Source: Proteus myxofaciens ATCC 19692
GTDB taxonomy: Bacteria > Pseudomonadota > Gammaproteobacteria > Enterobacterales > Enterobacteriaceae
Assembly (NCBI RefSeq): GCF_001654855.1
Contig: NZ_LXEN01000139.1
Location: 1 to 61,817 of the forward strand
DNA: 61,817 nucleotides
Reading direction: 5' to 3'
This document shows, piece after piece, positions 48,347 through 58,085 of this stretch. Within the stretch, counting starts at the first letter, position 1; every line of letters begins with the position of its first letter. Below the pieces are notes generated by a model. It was given only the letters and a program-made list of their open reading frames with translations. It searched no databases and was not told the DNA's origin. Made by a program: the position numbers and the translations under genes.

Positions 48347-48367
48347 ACGCCGACATTATGTCGGCGT
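48347..48367 (+). terminator. Hairpin between ftsK and lolA
   Basis: A perfect stem ACGCCGACA / TGTCGGCGT has a TTA loop. No U-run follows, so some readthrough into lolA is likely. Confidence 0.5.
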
Positions 48368-48392
48368 TATCTCAGCCAGAGGGCTTGAAAAA

Positions 48393-49001
48393 ATGAAAAA
48401 ATTATTACTCGCTGTGTGTGCAATGACAATATTTACCAGTCAGGCTTCTTGGGCTGATGCTCGCCAAGATTTACAACAACGTTTAAATAAAATAAACAGT
48501 TTTCAGGCAAATTTTAGCCAAACAGTGACAAGTAATGAAGGCTCATTAATTCAAAAAGGTGAAGGTAATTTAAAAGTACAACGCCCTGATTTATTTAACT
48601 GGCAAATGACATCACCTGATGAGAGCACCCTAATTTCTGATGGTAAAACACTTTGGTTTTATAACCCTTTTGTTGAACAAGTCACAGCTACATGGCTTGA
48701 AAGTGCAACGACTAATACACCATTTATGTTGATTGCACGTAATGACAGCAAAGAATGGCAAAATTATGATGTAAAACAAAAAGGTGATAAATTTGAGTTA
48801 ACACCAAAAACAGAAAATAACTTAAAACACTTCACGATTACTGTTTTACCTAATGGTCAAATCCAACAGTTTGCAGCGACTGAGCAAGATGGACAAGTCA
48901 GCAACTATCAACTGACAGCTCAGAAATCAGCAACGGTTGACGCATCAACCTTCCACTTTACACCACCAGAAGGTGTGACTGTGGATGATCAACGTCAGTG
49001 A
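48393..49001 (+). CDS. lolA: Outer-membrane lipoprotein carrier protein LolA
   Basis: Periplasmic chaperone that carries lipoproteins from LolCDE to LolB. The signal peptide is about 21 residues and ends QASWA. The mature protein has the LolA half-barrel with [29 protein letters not shown] and PFVEQVT. Length 202 aa is normal. The stop codon lies eight bases before the rarA start, and the order ftsK-lolA-rarA-serS is as in E. coli. Confidence 0.95.
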   Translation: MKKLLLAVCAMTIFTSQASWADARQDLQQRLNKINSFQANFSQTVTSNEGSLIQKGEGNLKVQRPDLFNWQMTSPDESTLISDGKTLWFYNPFVEQVTATWLESATTNTPFMLIARNDSKEWQNYDVKQKGDKFELTPKTENNLKHFTITVLPNGQIQQFAATEQDGQVSNYQLTAQKSATVDASTFHFTPPEGVTVDDQRQ

Positions 49002-49008
49002 GGATATT

Positions 49009-50352
49009 TTGAGTAATTTATCACTCGATTTTTCACACAATGAATTCCAACCTTTGGCCGCGAGAATGCGGCCAGAAACGTTAGAACAATATATTGGACA
49101 GACTCACTTATTAGCAGAAGGTAAGCCTCTACCGCGTGCGATTAAGGCGGGTCAATTGCATTCCATGATCTTATGGGGGCCTCCAGGTACAGGTAAAACC
49201 ACATTGGCTGAAATTATTGGTCGATATGCCAATGCGGATATAGAAAGACTATCTGCGGTAACATCAGGTATAAAAGAAATTAGAGAATCGATTGAAATTG
49301 CACGTCAAAATCGTAATGCAGGTCGTAGAACAATTTTGTTTGTTGATGAAGTCCATCGTTTCAATAAAAGCCAGCAAGATGCCTTTTTGCCTCATATTGA
49401 AGATGGCACAATAACCTTTATTGGTGCAACAACCGAAAATCCCTCTTTTGAATTAAACTCAGCACTTCTTTCAAGAGCCCGAGTTTACTTACTACGTTCA
49501 CTGACTGAAAGTGATATTGAGCTTGTTTTACAGCAAGCATTAGAGGATAGCTCGCGCGGATTAGGTGGTCGCAATATTGTGCTACCTGATGATACAAAAA
49601 GAATGATCGCTGAATTAGTCAATGGTGATGCTCGTCGTTCATTAAACTTGCTTGAAATGATGGCTGATATGGCGGAAGTAGACAGCCAAGGTATGCGCAT
49701 CTTAACACCTGAATTACTAAAAGAAGTGGGTGGAGAACGCAGTGCAAGATTTGATAACAAAGGTGATCGATTTTACGATTTAATTTCTGCTGTACATAAA
49801 TCAGTAAGAGGCTCAGCACCTGATGCAGCGCTTTATTGGTATGCGAGAATTATTACAGCGGGTGGCGATCCACTTTATGTGGCACGACGCTTGTTAGCTA
49901 TCGCCTCTGAAGATATTGGCAATGCGGATCCTCGAGCAATGCAAGTCGCTATAGCTGCATGGGATTGCTTTACACGAGTAGGCCCAGCTGAAGGTGAGCG
50001 CGCGATAGCACAAGCGATTGTTTATCTTGCTTGTGCGCCTAAAAGTAATGCAGTGTACACGGCCTTTAAAGCGGCATTAAATGATGCGAAAAATAAACCG
50101 GATTATGATGTGCCAGAACATTTGCGTAATGCACCTACAAAATTAATGAAAGAAATGGGATTAGGTGCACAATATCGCTATGCACATAATGAACCTAATG
50201 CTTATGCTGCTGGTGAAGTCTATTTTCCTAAAGAAATGGCAGATACTCACTACTACGAACCCGTAAAAAGAGGTTTAGAAATCAAGGTTGCTGAGAAATT
50301 AGACTGGCTTTCTCAACAAGATCAAAATAGTGCGACAAAACGCTATCGTTAA
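49009..50352 (+). CDS. rarA: Replication-associated recombination protein RarA
   Basis: AAA+ ATPase (MgsA/WRNIP1 family) acting at stalled forks. Walker A is GPPGTGKTT and Walker B is LFVDEVH. Sensor and C-terminal tetramerisation parts are present ([20 protein letters not shown]). I use the TTG at 49009, which gives SNLSLDF as in E. coli and exactly 447 aa, with GAGG five bases upstream. An in-frame ATG at 48985 lies inside lolA and is less likely. Confidence 0.94.
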   Translation: MSNLSLDFSHNEFQPLAARMRPETLEQYIGQTHLLAEGKPLPRAIKAGQLHSMILWGPPGTGKTTLAEIIGRYANADIERLSAVTSGIKEIRESIEIARQNRNAGRRTILFVDEVHRFNKSQQDAFLPHIEDGTITFIGATTENPSFELNSALLSRARVYLLRSLTESDIELVLQQALEDSSRGLGGRNIVLPDDTKRMIAELVNGDARRSLNLLEMMADMAEVDSQGMRILTPELLKEVGGERSARFDNKGDRFYDLISAVHKSVRGSAPDAALYWYARIITAGGDPLYVARRLLAIASEDIGNADPRAMQVAIAAWDCFTRVGPAEGERAIAQAIVYLACAPKSNAVYTAFKAALNDAKNKPDYDVPEHLRNAPTKLMKEMGLGAQYRYAHNEPNAYAAGEVYFPKEMADTHYYEPVKRGLEIKVAEKLDWLSQQDQNSATKRYR

Positions 50353-50444
50353 TTGTAAAGTTGCGGTAAGGTTGTTTAAATATCAGTAATTTTTTAACTA
50401 TGCTTTTTCTCAATAGTGAGGAAAGGTTTTTATTAAACTATTAA

Positions 50445-51755
<1,311 letters not shown>

Positions 51756-51787
51756 TTATTTAGCCAATAAAAAAGATTTAAATAATG

Positions 51788-51817
51788 AAACCCTCTGTTT
51801 TTACAGAGGGTTTTTTT
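51788..51817 (+). terminator. Terminator after serS
   Basis: The perfect stem AAACCCTCTG / CAGAGGGTTT with a six-base loop continues into seven Ts. Confidence 0.9.
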
Positions 51818-51977
51818 ATAGTTCTTACTAAGTGTAAATAACTATTTATTATCATCATTAAGAATCTTAAAACTATTTTTTCAGTTTAAGGTGAAATATA
51901 AACGTGTAATTAGAAATAAAATAGATAATTTTATCCTAAGATATGTTTATTTGTTTTATCGGTTTTTTATTACCTAC

Positions 51978-52006
51978 TTGACAATTTGACTTATTATCAT
52001 TAACTT
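51978..52006 (+). promoter_or_regulatory. Candidate metNIQ promoter
   Basis: TTGACA (51978-51983) and TAACTT (52001-52006) are 17 bases apart. The predicted start site falls just before the MetJ boxes. Confidence 0.5.
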
Positions 52007-52014
52007 GGATTTCC

Positions 52015-52038
52015 AGACGTTTAGCCATCTAGATCTCT
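52015..52038 (+). promoter_or_regulatory. Three tandem MetJ boxes
   Basis: AGACGTTT, AGCCATCT and AGATCTCT abut one another. Against the met-box consensus AGACGTCT they match at 7, 6 and 6 of 8 positions. Tandem, abutting boxes are how the MetJ-SAM repressor binds. This strongly suggests methionine control of the operon that follows. Confidence 0.75.
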
Positions 52039-52059
52039 ATTTAAAATGGGTTAATAAAA

Positions 52060-53055
52060 ATGATAACACTAAAAAATGTCAGCAAAATTTATCAACGAGG
52101 GAAAAAGCAAACAGTTGCAGTTGATAATATTAACCTTAATATCTCACAAGGTGATATTTTCGGCATTATTGGTTACAGTGGCGCGGGTAAAAGCAGTTTG
52201 ATCCGTTTACTTAATCGGCTAGAAACGGTGACAAAAGGCGAGGTTATCGTTGGTCAAAACAATATTACGACCAGCAGTGAAAAAGAGATCCGTAAAATAC
52301 GTCATTCAATTGGAATGATCTTTCAACATTTTAATTTATTGTGGTCGAGAACTGTTAGAGAAAATATTGAATTTCCACTTGAGATCTCAGGTGTAAATAA
52401 AAAACAACGTACAGAGCGAGCTAATGAATTAATGGCATTAGTTGGGCTTTCTGATAAAGCCGAAGAATATCCATCAACATTAAGTGGTGGACAAAAACAA
52501 CGTGTAGGTATTGCTAGAGCGTTGGCAAATAATCCTGATGTTCTATTATGTGATGAAGCAACATCAGCATTAGATCCTAAAACAACACAAACAATATTAT
52601 CGCTACTTGCTGAAATCAATCGTAAATTAAATATTACGATTGTTCTTATAACTCATGAAATGCAGGTAGTAAAAGCAATATGTAATAAAGTTGCCGTTAT
52701 TGAGCAAGGTAAAATTATCGAACAAGGTGATGTTAGTACGGTTTTTGAAAAGCCTAAACATCACGTCACTCAACAATTTTTATCTCAATCTACCCATCTT
52801 ATTGATAGTAATGACGATATTATCGCATTAAAACAACAAGGCACGATAATAAGAGTATTATTGCAAGAAAATAAGCAACAAGATTATTTTCTTTATGACC
52901 TAATATCTCAATTTAATGAGCCAATTAAATTAATAAAAGGTAACTTCTCACAAGAAAATGGTTTTATTTATTTGCAATTAAAAAATAAATCTAACGAGAT
53001 TATTCATTATCTCGAAAATAATAATTTTAATTTAACGGTTATACAATATGGATGA
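52060..53055 (+). CDS. metN: D/L-methionine-type ABC importer ATP-binding protein
   Basis: ATPase of a MetNIQ-type importer, 331 aa. Walker A is GYSGAGKSS, the signature LSGGQKQR, Walker B VLLCDEA and the H-loop VLITHEMQ. The C-terminal part from about residue 250 resembles the NIL domain that binds methionine and inhibits transport. It overlaps the next gene by 8 bp. MetJ boxes upstream support methionine as the substrate. It lies outside the usual E. coli metNIQ position, so the genome may hold another copy. The ribosome site is weak. Confidence 0.8.
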   Translation: MITLKNVSKIYQRGKKQTVAVDNINLNISQGDIFGIIGYSGAGKSSLIRLLNRLETVTKGEVIVGQNNITTSSEKEIRKIRHSIGMIFQHFNLLWSRTVRENIEFPLEISGVNKKQRTERANELMALVGLSDKAEEYPSTLSGGQKQRVGIARALANNPDVLLCDEATSALDPKTTQTILSLLAEINRKLNITIVLITHEMQVVKAICNKVAVIEQGKIIEQGDVSTVFEKPKHHVTQQFLSQSTHLIDSNDDIIALKQQGTIIRVLLQENKQQDYFLYDLISQFNEPIKLIKGNFSQENGFIYLQLKNKSNEIIHYLENNNFNLTVIQYG

Positions 53056-53734
53056 AATACAACATTGGGTTAAAGATTATTTACCCCATTTAAAATTAAA
53101 TGTATTAGGTGAAGAAACGTTAAATACACTTTATATGACATTTGTTTCTGGTGCGCTTTCTTGTGTATTAGGTATTTTTATTGGTGTTACCTTATTTTTA
53201 ACAGCTAAAGAGAGTTATAAAGAAAATCTTATTATTTATCGTATTCTTTCATTTATTGTTAATATTTTTAGGGCTGTACCTTTTATTATTTTAATTATCT
53301 TACTTTTCCCGGTAACTAAATGGATTGTAGGAACTATATTAGGTGTAAATGCAGCACTTCCTGCTTTAGTTATTTCAGCAGGTGCTTTCTATGCTCGATT
53401 AGTTGAATTGGCACTACGCGAAGTTGATAAAGGGGTAATCGAAGCGAGCCAATCAATGGGCGCTAATTTATCAACACTTATCTTTAAAGTGTTATTACCT
53501 GAATCATCACCTGCTTTAATATCAGGTCTTACTGTGACATTAATTTCATTAGTCGGTGGAACCGCAGTCGCAGGTGCAATAGGTGCCGGTGGGTTAGGGA
53601 ATTTAGCGTATTTAGAAGGATTTCAACGTAGTCATCTTGATGTTGTTTGGGTTGCTACATTGGTTATTTTATTGATTGTTTTATGTATCCAATTAATTGG
53701 TGATGGTGTTGTACGTAGTATAGATAAACGTTAG
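53048..53734 (+). CDS. metI: D/L-methionine-type ABC importer permease
   Basis: Inner-membrane permease with five or six helices, 228 aa. It carries the ABC permease loop VIEASQSMGANLSTLIFKVL and the family segment VGGTAVAGAIGAGGLGNLAYLEGF. It begins inside the last codons of metN, so the two are translationally coupled. It is slightly longer than E. coli MetI because of an N-terminal extension. Confidence 0.82.
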   Translation: MDEIQHWVKDYLPHLKLNVLGEETLNTLYMTFVSGALSCVLGIFIGVTLFLTAKESYKENLIIYRILSFIVNIFRAVPFIILIILLFPVTKWIVGTILGVNAALPALVISAGAFYARLVELALREVDKGVIEASQSMGANLSTLIFKVLLPESSPALISGLTVTLISLVGGTAVAGAIGAGGLGNLAYLEGFQRSHLDVVWVATLVILLIVLCIQLIGDGVVRSIDKR

Positions 53735-53777
53735 TAAATAAAAAATTAACCAAAATTAAATTTTAAAAGGTAATAAA

Positions 53778-54602
53778 ATGACTCTTACAGTATTAAAAAA
53801 GCTGGGTACTTTGCTATTTATTGGCCTAGCTATTTCAGCGTGCAAACCAGCGGAAGAAAAATCACACGATAAACTTATTATTGGTGCATCAAGTACACCA
53901 CATGCAGAAATTCTTGAATTTATTAAACCGCAATTAGCGAAAGAAGGCGTTGATCTCGATATTCGTATTTTTAATGACTACATTATTCCTAACCAAGCGT
54001 TAGCTGAAAAAGAATTAGATGCTAATTTCTTTCAACATGTCCCATATTTAAATAAAACATTAGCCGATCACCCTGATTGGAAATTAGTTTCTGCTGGTGC
54101 GGTACATATGCACCCGTATCGTTTTTTCTCTCAAAAGTATAAAAGCTTACAGGATTTACCTAATGGCGCAAAAATGATTAGCAGTAATAATCTCGCTCAG
54201 CATGGTCATATTCTAAAGCTTTTTCAAGATGAAGGTTTAATAAAATTACGTTCAGGTATTGATCCTGATGACTCAACCATTGATGATATTGTTGAAAATC
54301 CACGCAACATAAAATTCCTTTTTAATTATGATGGTCCATTACTGCCACAAATTTATAAAAATGGTGAGGCTGATGTTGCATCAATTGATGGACACTTTGC
54401 TATTAATGCAGGATTAGATTTAACCAAAGAAGTTATCTACACCGAGCCTGCGGCTAATAGTAAATTTGCCAATGTGATTGTAGTAAGAGAAGAGGATAAG
54501 AATGATCCTCGTATTGAAAAATTAATGGCACAACTGACTTCTCCAGAAACAAAGCAATTTATTTTAGAATCATTTAAAGGCGAAGCTGTTCCTGTTCCAT
54601 AA
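53778..54602 (+). CDS. metQ: D/L-methionine-type substrate-binding lipoprotein
   Basis: NlpA/MetQ family binding protein, 274 aa. A lipoprotein signal peptide ends in the lipobox AISA-C22. The mature part has IIGASSTPHAEILEF, ANFFQHVPYLN, GAVHMHPYRFFS and FANVIVVREED, all typical of MetQ. It follows metI by about 40 bp and completes the importer. Other NlpA-family proteins bind other small ligands, but the MetJ boxes favour methionine. Confidence 0.82.
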   Translation: MTLTVLKKLGTLLFIGLAISACKPAEEKSHDKLIIGASSTPHAEILEFIKPQLAKEGVDLDIRIFNDYIIPNQALAEKELDANFFQHVPYLNKTLADHPDWKLVSAGAVHMHPYRFFSQKYKSLQDLPNGAKMISSNNLAQHGHILKLFQDEGLIKLRSGIDPDDSTIDDIVENPRNIKFLFNYDGPLLPQIYKNGEADVASIDGHFAINAGLDLTKEVIYTEPAANSKFANVIVVREEDKNDPRIEKLMAQLTSPETKQFILESFKGEAVPVP

Positions 54603-54626
54603 TGATTAATACGTTAATTAAATGAC

Positions 54627-54659
54627 AAAAGTGAAGTGAGTAATAGCTTCACTTTTTTC
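54627..54659 (+). terminator. Terminator after metQ
   Basis: The stem AAAAGTGAAG / CTTCACTTTT has a ten-base loop and is followed by Ts. Confidence 0.82.
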
Positions 54660-54872
54660 TTATTTAATTAATAGATAATAGAAAGATTATAAAAAGCTTT
54701 TTAATAAAAAAAGGTCTATTTAACAAAAATATAACGTAATACTTTATTGGTTAAACCGATCACAGCATCAGCATGTAATACTGTTAGATTAAGTTTATAG
54801 CATAAATTTATTAATTATTATTACTTACCGATATTCTTATTTATAAGAACCCTACAATAAAGAGTCAATTCT

Positions 54873-55922
54873 ATGATAGTAACTAAACAACAGTTACATG
54901 AACTAATCAAAAATAAATTACATCATGCAGGATTAAATAACGACCATGCTGATACTGTTGCGGATGTATTAGTACATGCTGATGCGAAAGGCATTCACTC
55001 TCATGGTGCTGTACGCGTTGAATATTATGCTGAACGTATTAGCAAAGGTGGAACGAATACCCATCCTAATTTTACTTATACTGAAACGGGGCCTTGTAGT
55101 GCTATTTTTGATGGCGACAATGGCGCAGGTCATGTTGCGGCAAAACAAGCCATGGAAAAAGCCATTATAATGGCAAAAGAGAAAGGCGTTGCCATTGTTG
55201 GTGTAAGACGAATAGGTCATAGTGGTGCACTTTCTTATTTTGTTGAGCAAGCATCACAAACAGGCATGATTGGTATTTCACTTTGCCAATCTGATCCTAT
55301 GGTGGTGCCTTTTGGTGGATCTGAAGTGTATTATGGCACTAATCCTATTGCATTCTCAGCACCAGGTATAGGTGATAAACATATTACATTTGATATGGCA
55401 ACAACAGTACAAGCATGGGGTAAAGTGCTTGATGCTCGCTCTCGCCATGCAGATATTCCTAATACATGGGCTGTTGACGATAAAGGGCAACCTACAACAG
55501 ATCCTTTTGCTGTAAAAGGGTTATTGCCTATCGCAGGGCCTAAAGGCTATGGCTTAATGATGATGGTAGATGTGTTATCTGGTATTTTATTAGGATTACC
55601 TTTTGGTAAGCACGTTAGTTCTATGTATCACGATTTAACGCAAGGGCGAGAATTGGGTCAATTACATATTGTGATTAATCCCGCTTTCTTTACTGATACT
55701 ACTTTATTTAAAGAGCATATTTCGCAAGTAATGACCGAGTTAAATCAAATTAAGCCAGCAGAAGGCGTTGAAAAGGTACTTTATCCTGGTGAAAATAGTC
55801 AAATAGAAGCACAACGCAGTGAAAAAGAAGGAATAGAAATTGTTGATGAAATTTATGATTATCTAACTTCTGACGTGCTTTTTAATCAGTCTTTCGATAA
55901 TAAAAATCCATTTGCTAGTTAG
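54873..55922 (+). CDS. allD: Ureidoglycolate dehydrogenase
   Basis: NAD-dependent oxidation of (S)-ureidoglycolate to oxalurate, part of anaerobic allantoin use in E. coli. The 349-aa protein belongs to the malate/L-lactate dehydrogenase (LDH2) family and follows E. coli AllD closely. Matches include AKGIHSHGAVRVEYYAERIS, the catalytic-histidine segment RIGHSGA, QSDPMVVPFGG and GPKGYGLMMMVDVLSG. None of its E. coli partners (allA, allB, allC, fdrA) is nearby. Other LDH2 enzymes use similar 2-hydroxyacids, so the true substrate may differ. Confidence 0.82.
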   Translation: MIVTKQQLHELIKNKLHHAGLNNDHADTVADVLVHADAKGIHSHGAVRVEYYAERISKGGTNTHPNFTYTETGPCSAIFDGDNGAGHVAAKQAMEKAIIMAKEKGVAIVGVRRIGHSGALSYFVEQASQTGMIGISLCQSDPMVVPFGGSEVYYGTNPIAFSAPGIGDKHITFDMATTVQAWGKVLDARSRHADIPNTWAVDDKGQPTTDPFAVKGLLPIAGPKGYGLMMMVDVLSGILLGLPFGKHVSSMYHDLTQGRELGQLHIVINPAFFTDTTLFKEHISQVMTELNQIKPAEGVEKVLYPGENSQIEAQRSEKEGIEIVDEIYDYLTSDVLFNQSFDNKNPFAS

Positions 55923-55936
55923 TTTTTTAGCGATAA

Positions 55937-55971
55937 AAAAGAGCCACTTATATAAATAACTGGCTCTTTTT
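55937..55971. terminator. Bidirectional terminator after allD
   Basis: The stem AAAAGAGCCA / TGGCTCTTTT has a 14-base loop and A/T runs on both sides. It lies between two convergent genes. Confidence 0.85.
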
Positions 55972-55989
55972 ACATGTCTTTATTTGGTA

Positions 55990-56895
55990 TTAGTTAACAA
56001 TATTATTATCATAAGTCTTGTTAGAAGAATGACTATTTAATGCAAGTTCAGAGCTATTATCATTGTTGCCAGTATAATTGCTATTTTGCTCTTCAATATT
56101 GTTAAGATAAAAAATATCACGATAGGAAGCGTATTGTGCAACATATGAAAGTGGAATAGTGATAAATAAACCAATACCAAATGGAATTGCACTAATCGCA
56201 GTCAGAATAGACAGCAAGATAAAATAGACAAAGCCACCCGATAGATTTTTTATTACGGCAGTAAAGCTGGTTTTTATTGCGGGGATTGCTTTATAACCAT
56301 TGATTAAAATAAGTGCAGGTGCAAACCAAGATATCGCTACGCTAATAAGTGAGAATATCAATAATATAATGAAAAATAAGATAAAAGAAGAAAAGTTATT
56401 CTCTATTAATACTTGAAGATAATATTTTGAATTCGTATCACTATCATTAACCAGAGATATCATTGTACTAATTAAATCCCAGTTAATCGCAAGCGCTATA
56501 ATAAAGCCGATAAAAATTATCAATATCGAAATACAATAAGCGCCAATCAAGCTAATATAGCGCCCGTTTTTAAATCCTGAAAATAAGAGGTCAATATCTA
56601 TTTGCCCTGTATCATATTGCTTATGAGCGATGACTGCGATACCAGCAACGATGATAGCAGTAAAAAAACTCGCTGCAATTGAGCCAATAATAGGGATGAG
56701 GGAAAGCAAGAGAGTGATAATTGCATTAATAATAACATAGATAATAATAATACCTATCCATTTAAAAATGCCTTCTTTTAATAGATCCCACCCAGTTCCT
56801 ATCCAATTAATACCACCCGAAAAGCCTCGTTTTTGAGGAGTTGGTGTAAAAGTTTGTTGTTGATTGGGTTGTGATGGGTTACTACCTTGTTCCAT
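55990..56895 (-). CDS. Multi-pass membrane protein, BPSS1780-like, function unknown
   Basis: A 301-aa integral membrane protein. Residues 1-30 are Gln/Pro-rich and soluble (PSQPNQQQTFTPTPQKRG). About six hydrophobic segments follow from residue 43 to 265, and the last 40 residues are polar and Asn/Ser-rich. The GINWIGTGWDLLKEG start of the membrane part and the repeated glycine-rich helices recall the BPSS1780-like/DUF975-type membrane proteins. I am not sure of the family. It is a single-gene unit convergent with allD. I do not recognise a counterpart in E. coli at this place and propose no function. Confidence 0.6.
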   Translation of the reverse strand: MEQGSNPSQPNQQQTFTPTPQKRGFSGGINWIGTGWDLLKEGIFKWIGIIIIYVIINAIITLLLSLIPIIGSIAASFFTAIIVAGIAVIAHKQYDTGQIDIDLLFSGFKNGRYISLIGAYCISILIIFIGFIIALAINWDLISTMISLVNDSDTNSKYYLQVLIENNFSSFILFFIILLIFSLISVAISWFAPALILINGYKAIPAIKTSFTAVIKNLSGGFVYFILLSILTAISAIPFGIGLFITIPLSYVAQYASYRDIFYLNNIEEQNSNYTGNNDNSSELALNSHSSNKTYDNNIVN

Positions 56896-57242
56896 TTTTA
56901 TTTCCTTTATTTAATACTATAATTAATATTAGCAGTACCTATAGTATCTTTTTAATTTAATATTAATCAAATTGATTAAACTAAATATAAAGTAAAAATA
57001 ATCCTGTGAAAAAATTTATACTCATTATGTGGATAATTATGTGTTTTATAAAGAGAATAGGTGAGTTAATTAGTCTGTATGACTGCAATGAAGGGGAAAT
57101 AAAAAATTTATTATCGTTTAGTGTAAAGGATAATTAATGTGTAGTAGAAAGATTAGCCAAAGTATTATTAATAATTATGTACAAAAAGAAAAACAGCGCA
57201 TTATACGCTGTTTTTAAAGGATTAAAGTGTGTTATGTATTAT
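56896..57242. other. Intergenic region upstream of the membrane protein gene
   Basis: About 350 bp. It holds the promoter of the minus-strand gene on the left and the pflA terminator on the right. I see no convincing gene. Confidence 0.6.
57189..57215 (-). terminator. Terminator after pflA
   Basis: The perfect stem AAAAACAGCG / CGCTGTTTTT has a seven-base loop, with T-rich sequence following on the minus strand. Confidence 0.85.
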
Positions 57243-57983
57243 TTAGTACATCACTTTATGACCATAAGATTCTAAAATAGATTTTACGTTTTCCATCGTT
57301 TCTTTTGAAGGGGGATGAATACCATCAAGTTTATATTCTTCGCCTAGCGCTACCCATTTATGTTTACCTAATTCATGGTAAGGGAGTAGTTCTACTTTTT
57401 CTATGTTTTTCATGTCTTTAATAAACTCGCCTAAGCGATGAGCAGAGTCATCATCATCAGACCAACCTGGGACAACAACATAGCGAACCCATGTTTTTTG
57501 CCCACGTTTTGCGAGATAGCGTGCGAATTCTAATGTACGTTGGTTAGATACACCAACCAGTTTTTGGTGAATTTCATCATTAACTTGTTTTAGATCGAGC
57601 ATAACCAAATCTGTCACATCCATTAATTCATCAATGACAGGATCATAACGGCGCACAAAACCATTGGTATCTAAACAAGTGTGAATATTTTCTTTTTTAC
57701 AGGCTCTAAACCAATCACGAACAAATTCGGCCTGTAAAATGGCTTCACCACCAGAAGCCGTAACACCACCGCCAGATGCATTCATAAAATGGCGATAGGT
57801 AACCGCTTCTTTCATTAATTCATCAACAGTGACAATTTGCCCACCATGAGTATCCCATGTGTCACGATTGTGACAATAGAGGCATCTCATTAGGCATCCT
57901 TGAAAGAAAACAATAAAACGTATTCCGGGACCATCAACAGTACCGCAGGATTCAAATGAGTGGATACGACCAAGTAAGGACAT
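57243..57983 (-). CDS. pflA: Pyruvate formate-lyase 1 activating enzyme
   Basis: Radical SAM enzyme that places the glycyl radical on PflB under anaerobic conditions. The 4Fe-4S motif is CLMRCLYC (CxxxCxxC) near residue 30, and the GGE-like SGGEAIL and SAM-binding regions follow. Length 246 aa matches E. coli. It lies about 100 bp downstream of pflB behind a terminator, so it probably has some transcription of its own. Confidence 0.95.
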   Translation of the reverse strand: MSLLGRIHSFESCGTVDGPGIRFIVFFQGCLMRCLYCHNRDTWDTHGGQIVTVDELMKEAVTYRHFMNASGGGVTASGGEAILQAEFVRDWFRACKKENIHTCLDTNGFVRRYDPVIDELMDVTDLVMLDLKQVNDEIHQKLVGVSNQRTLEFARYLAKRGQKTWVRYVVVPGWSDDDDSAHRLGEFIKDMKNIEKVELLPYHELGKHKWVALGEEYKLDGIHPPSKETMENVKSILESYGHKVMY

Positions 57984-58011
57984 AACAGGATTACTCCAAA
58001 ACTGTCTAGAT

Positions 58012-58036
58012 AAAAAGGCCCCAAGTAGGGGCCTTT
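58012..58036 (-). terminator. Terminator between pflB and pflA
   Basis: On the minus strand AAAGGCCCC / GGGGCCTTT with a five-base loop is followed by a T run. It would separate focA-pflB from pflA. Confidence 0.85.
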
Positions 58037-58085
58037 ATTCTATGCGATTTTATCTACTTTCTCAGTAAATAAATACATATCTTTA

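Larger units (their letters stand above)
51756..52059. other. Intergenic region serS / metN
   Basis: It holds the serS terminator, a sigma-70 promoter and the MetJ boxes described separately. No gene is seen. Confidence 0.7.

Noticed and set aside
57137-57217. A 26-residue reading frame downstream of pflA with AGGA upstream of its ATG
   Set aside because: Its last codons lie inside the pflA terminator hairpin, the composition is random, and I recognise no family.
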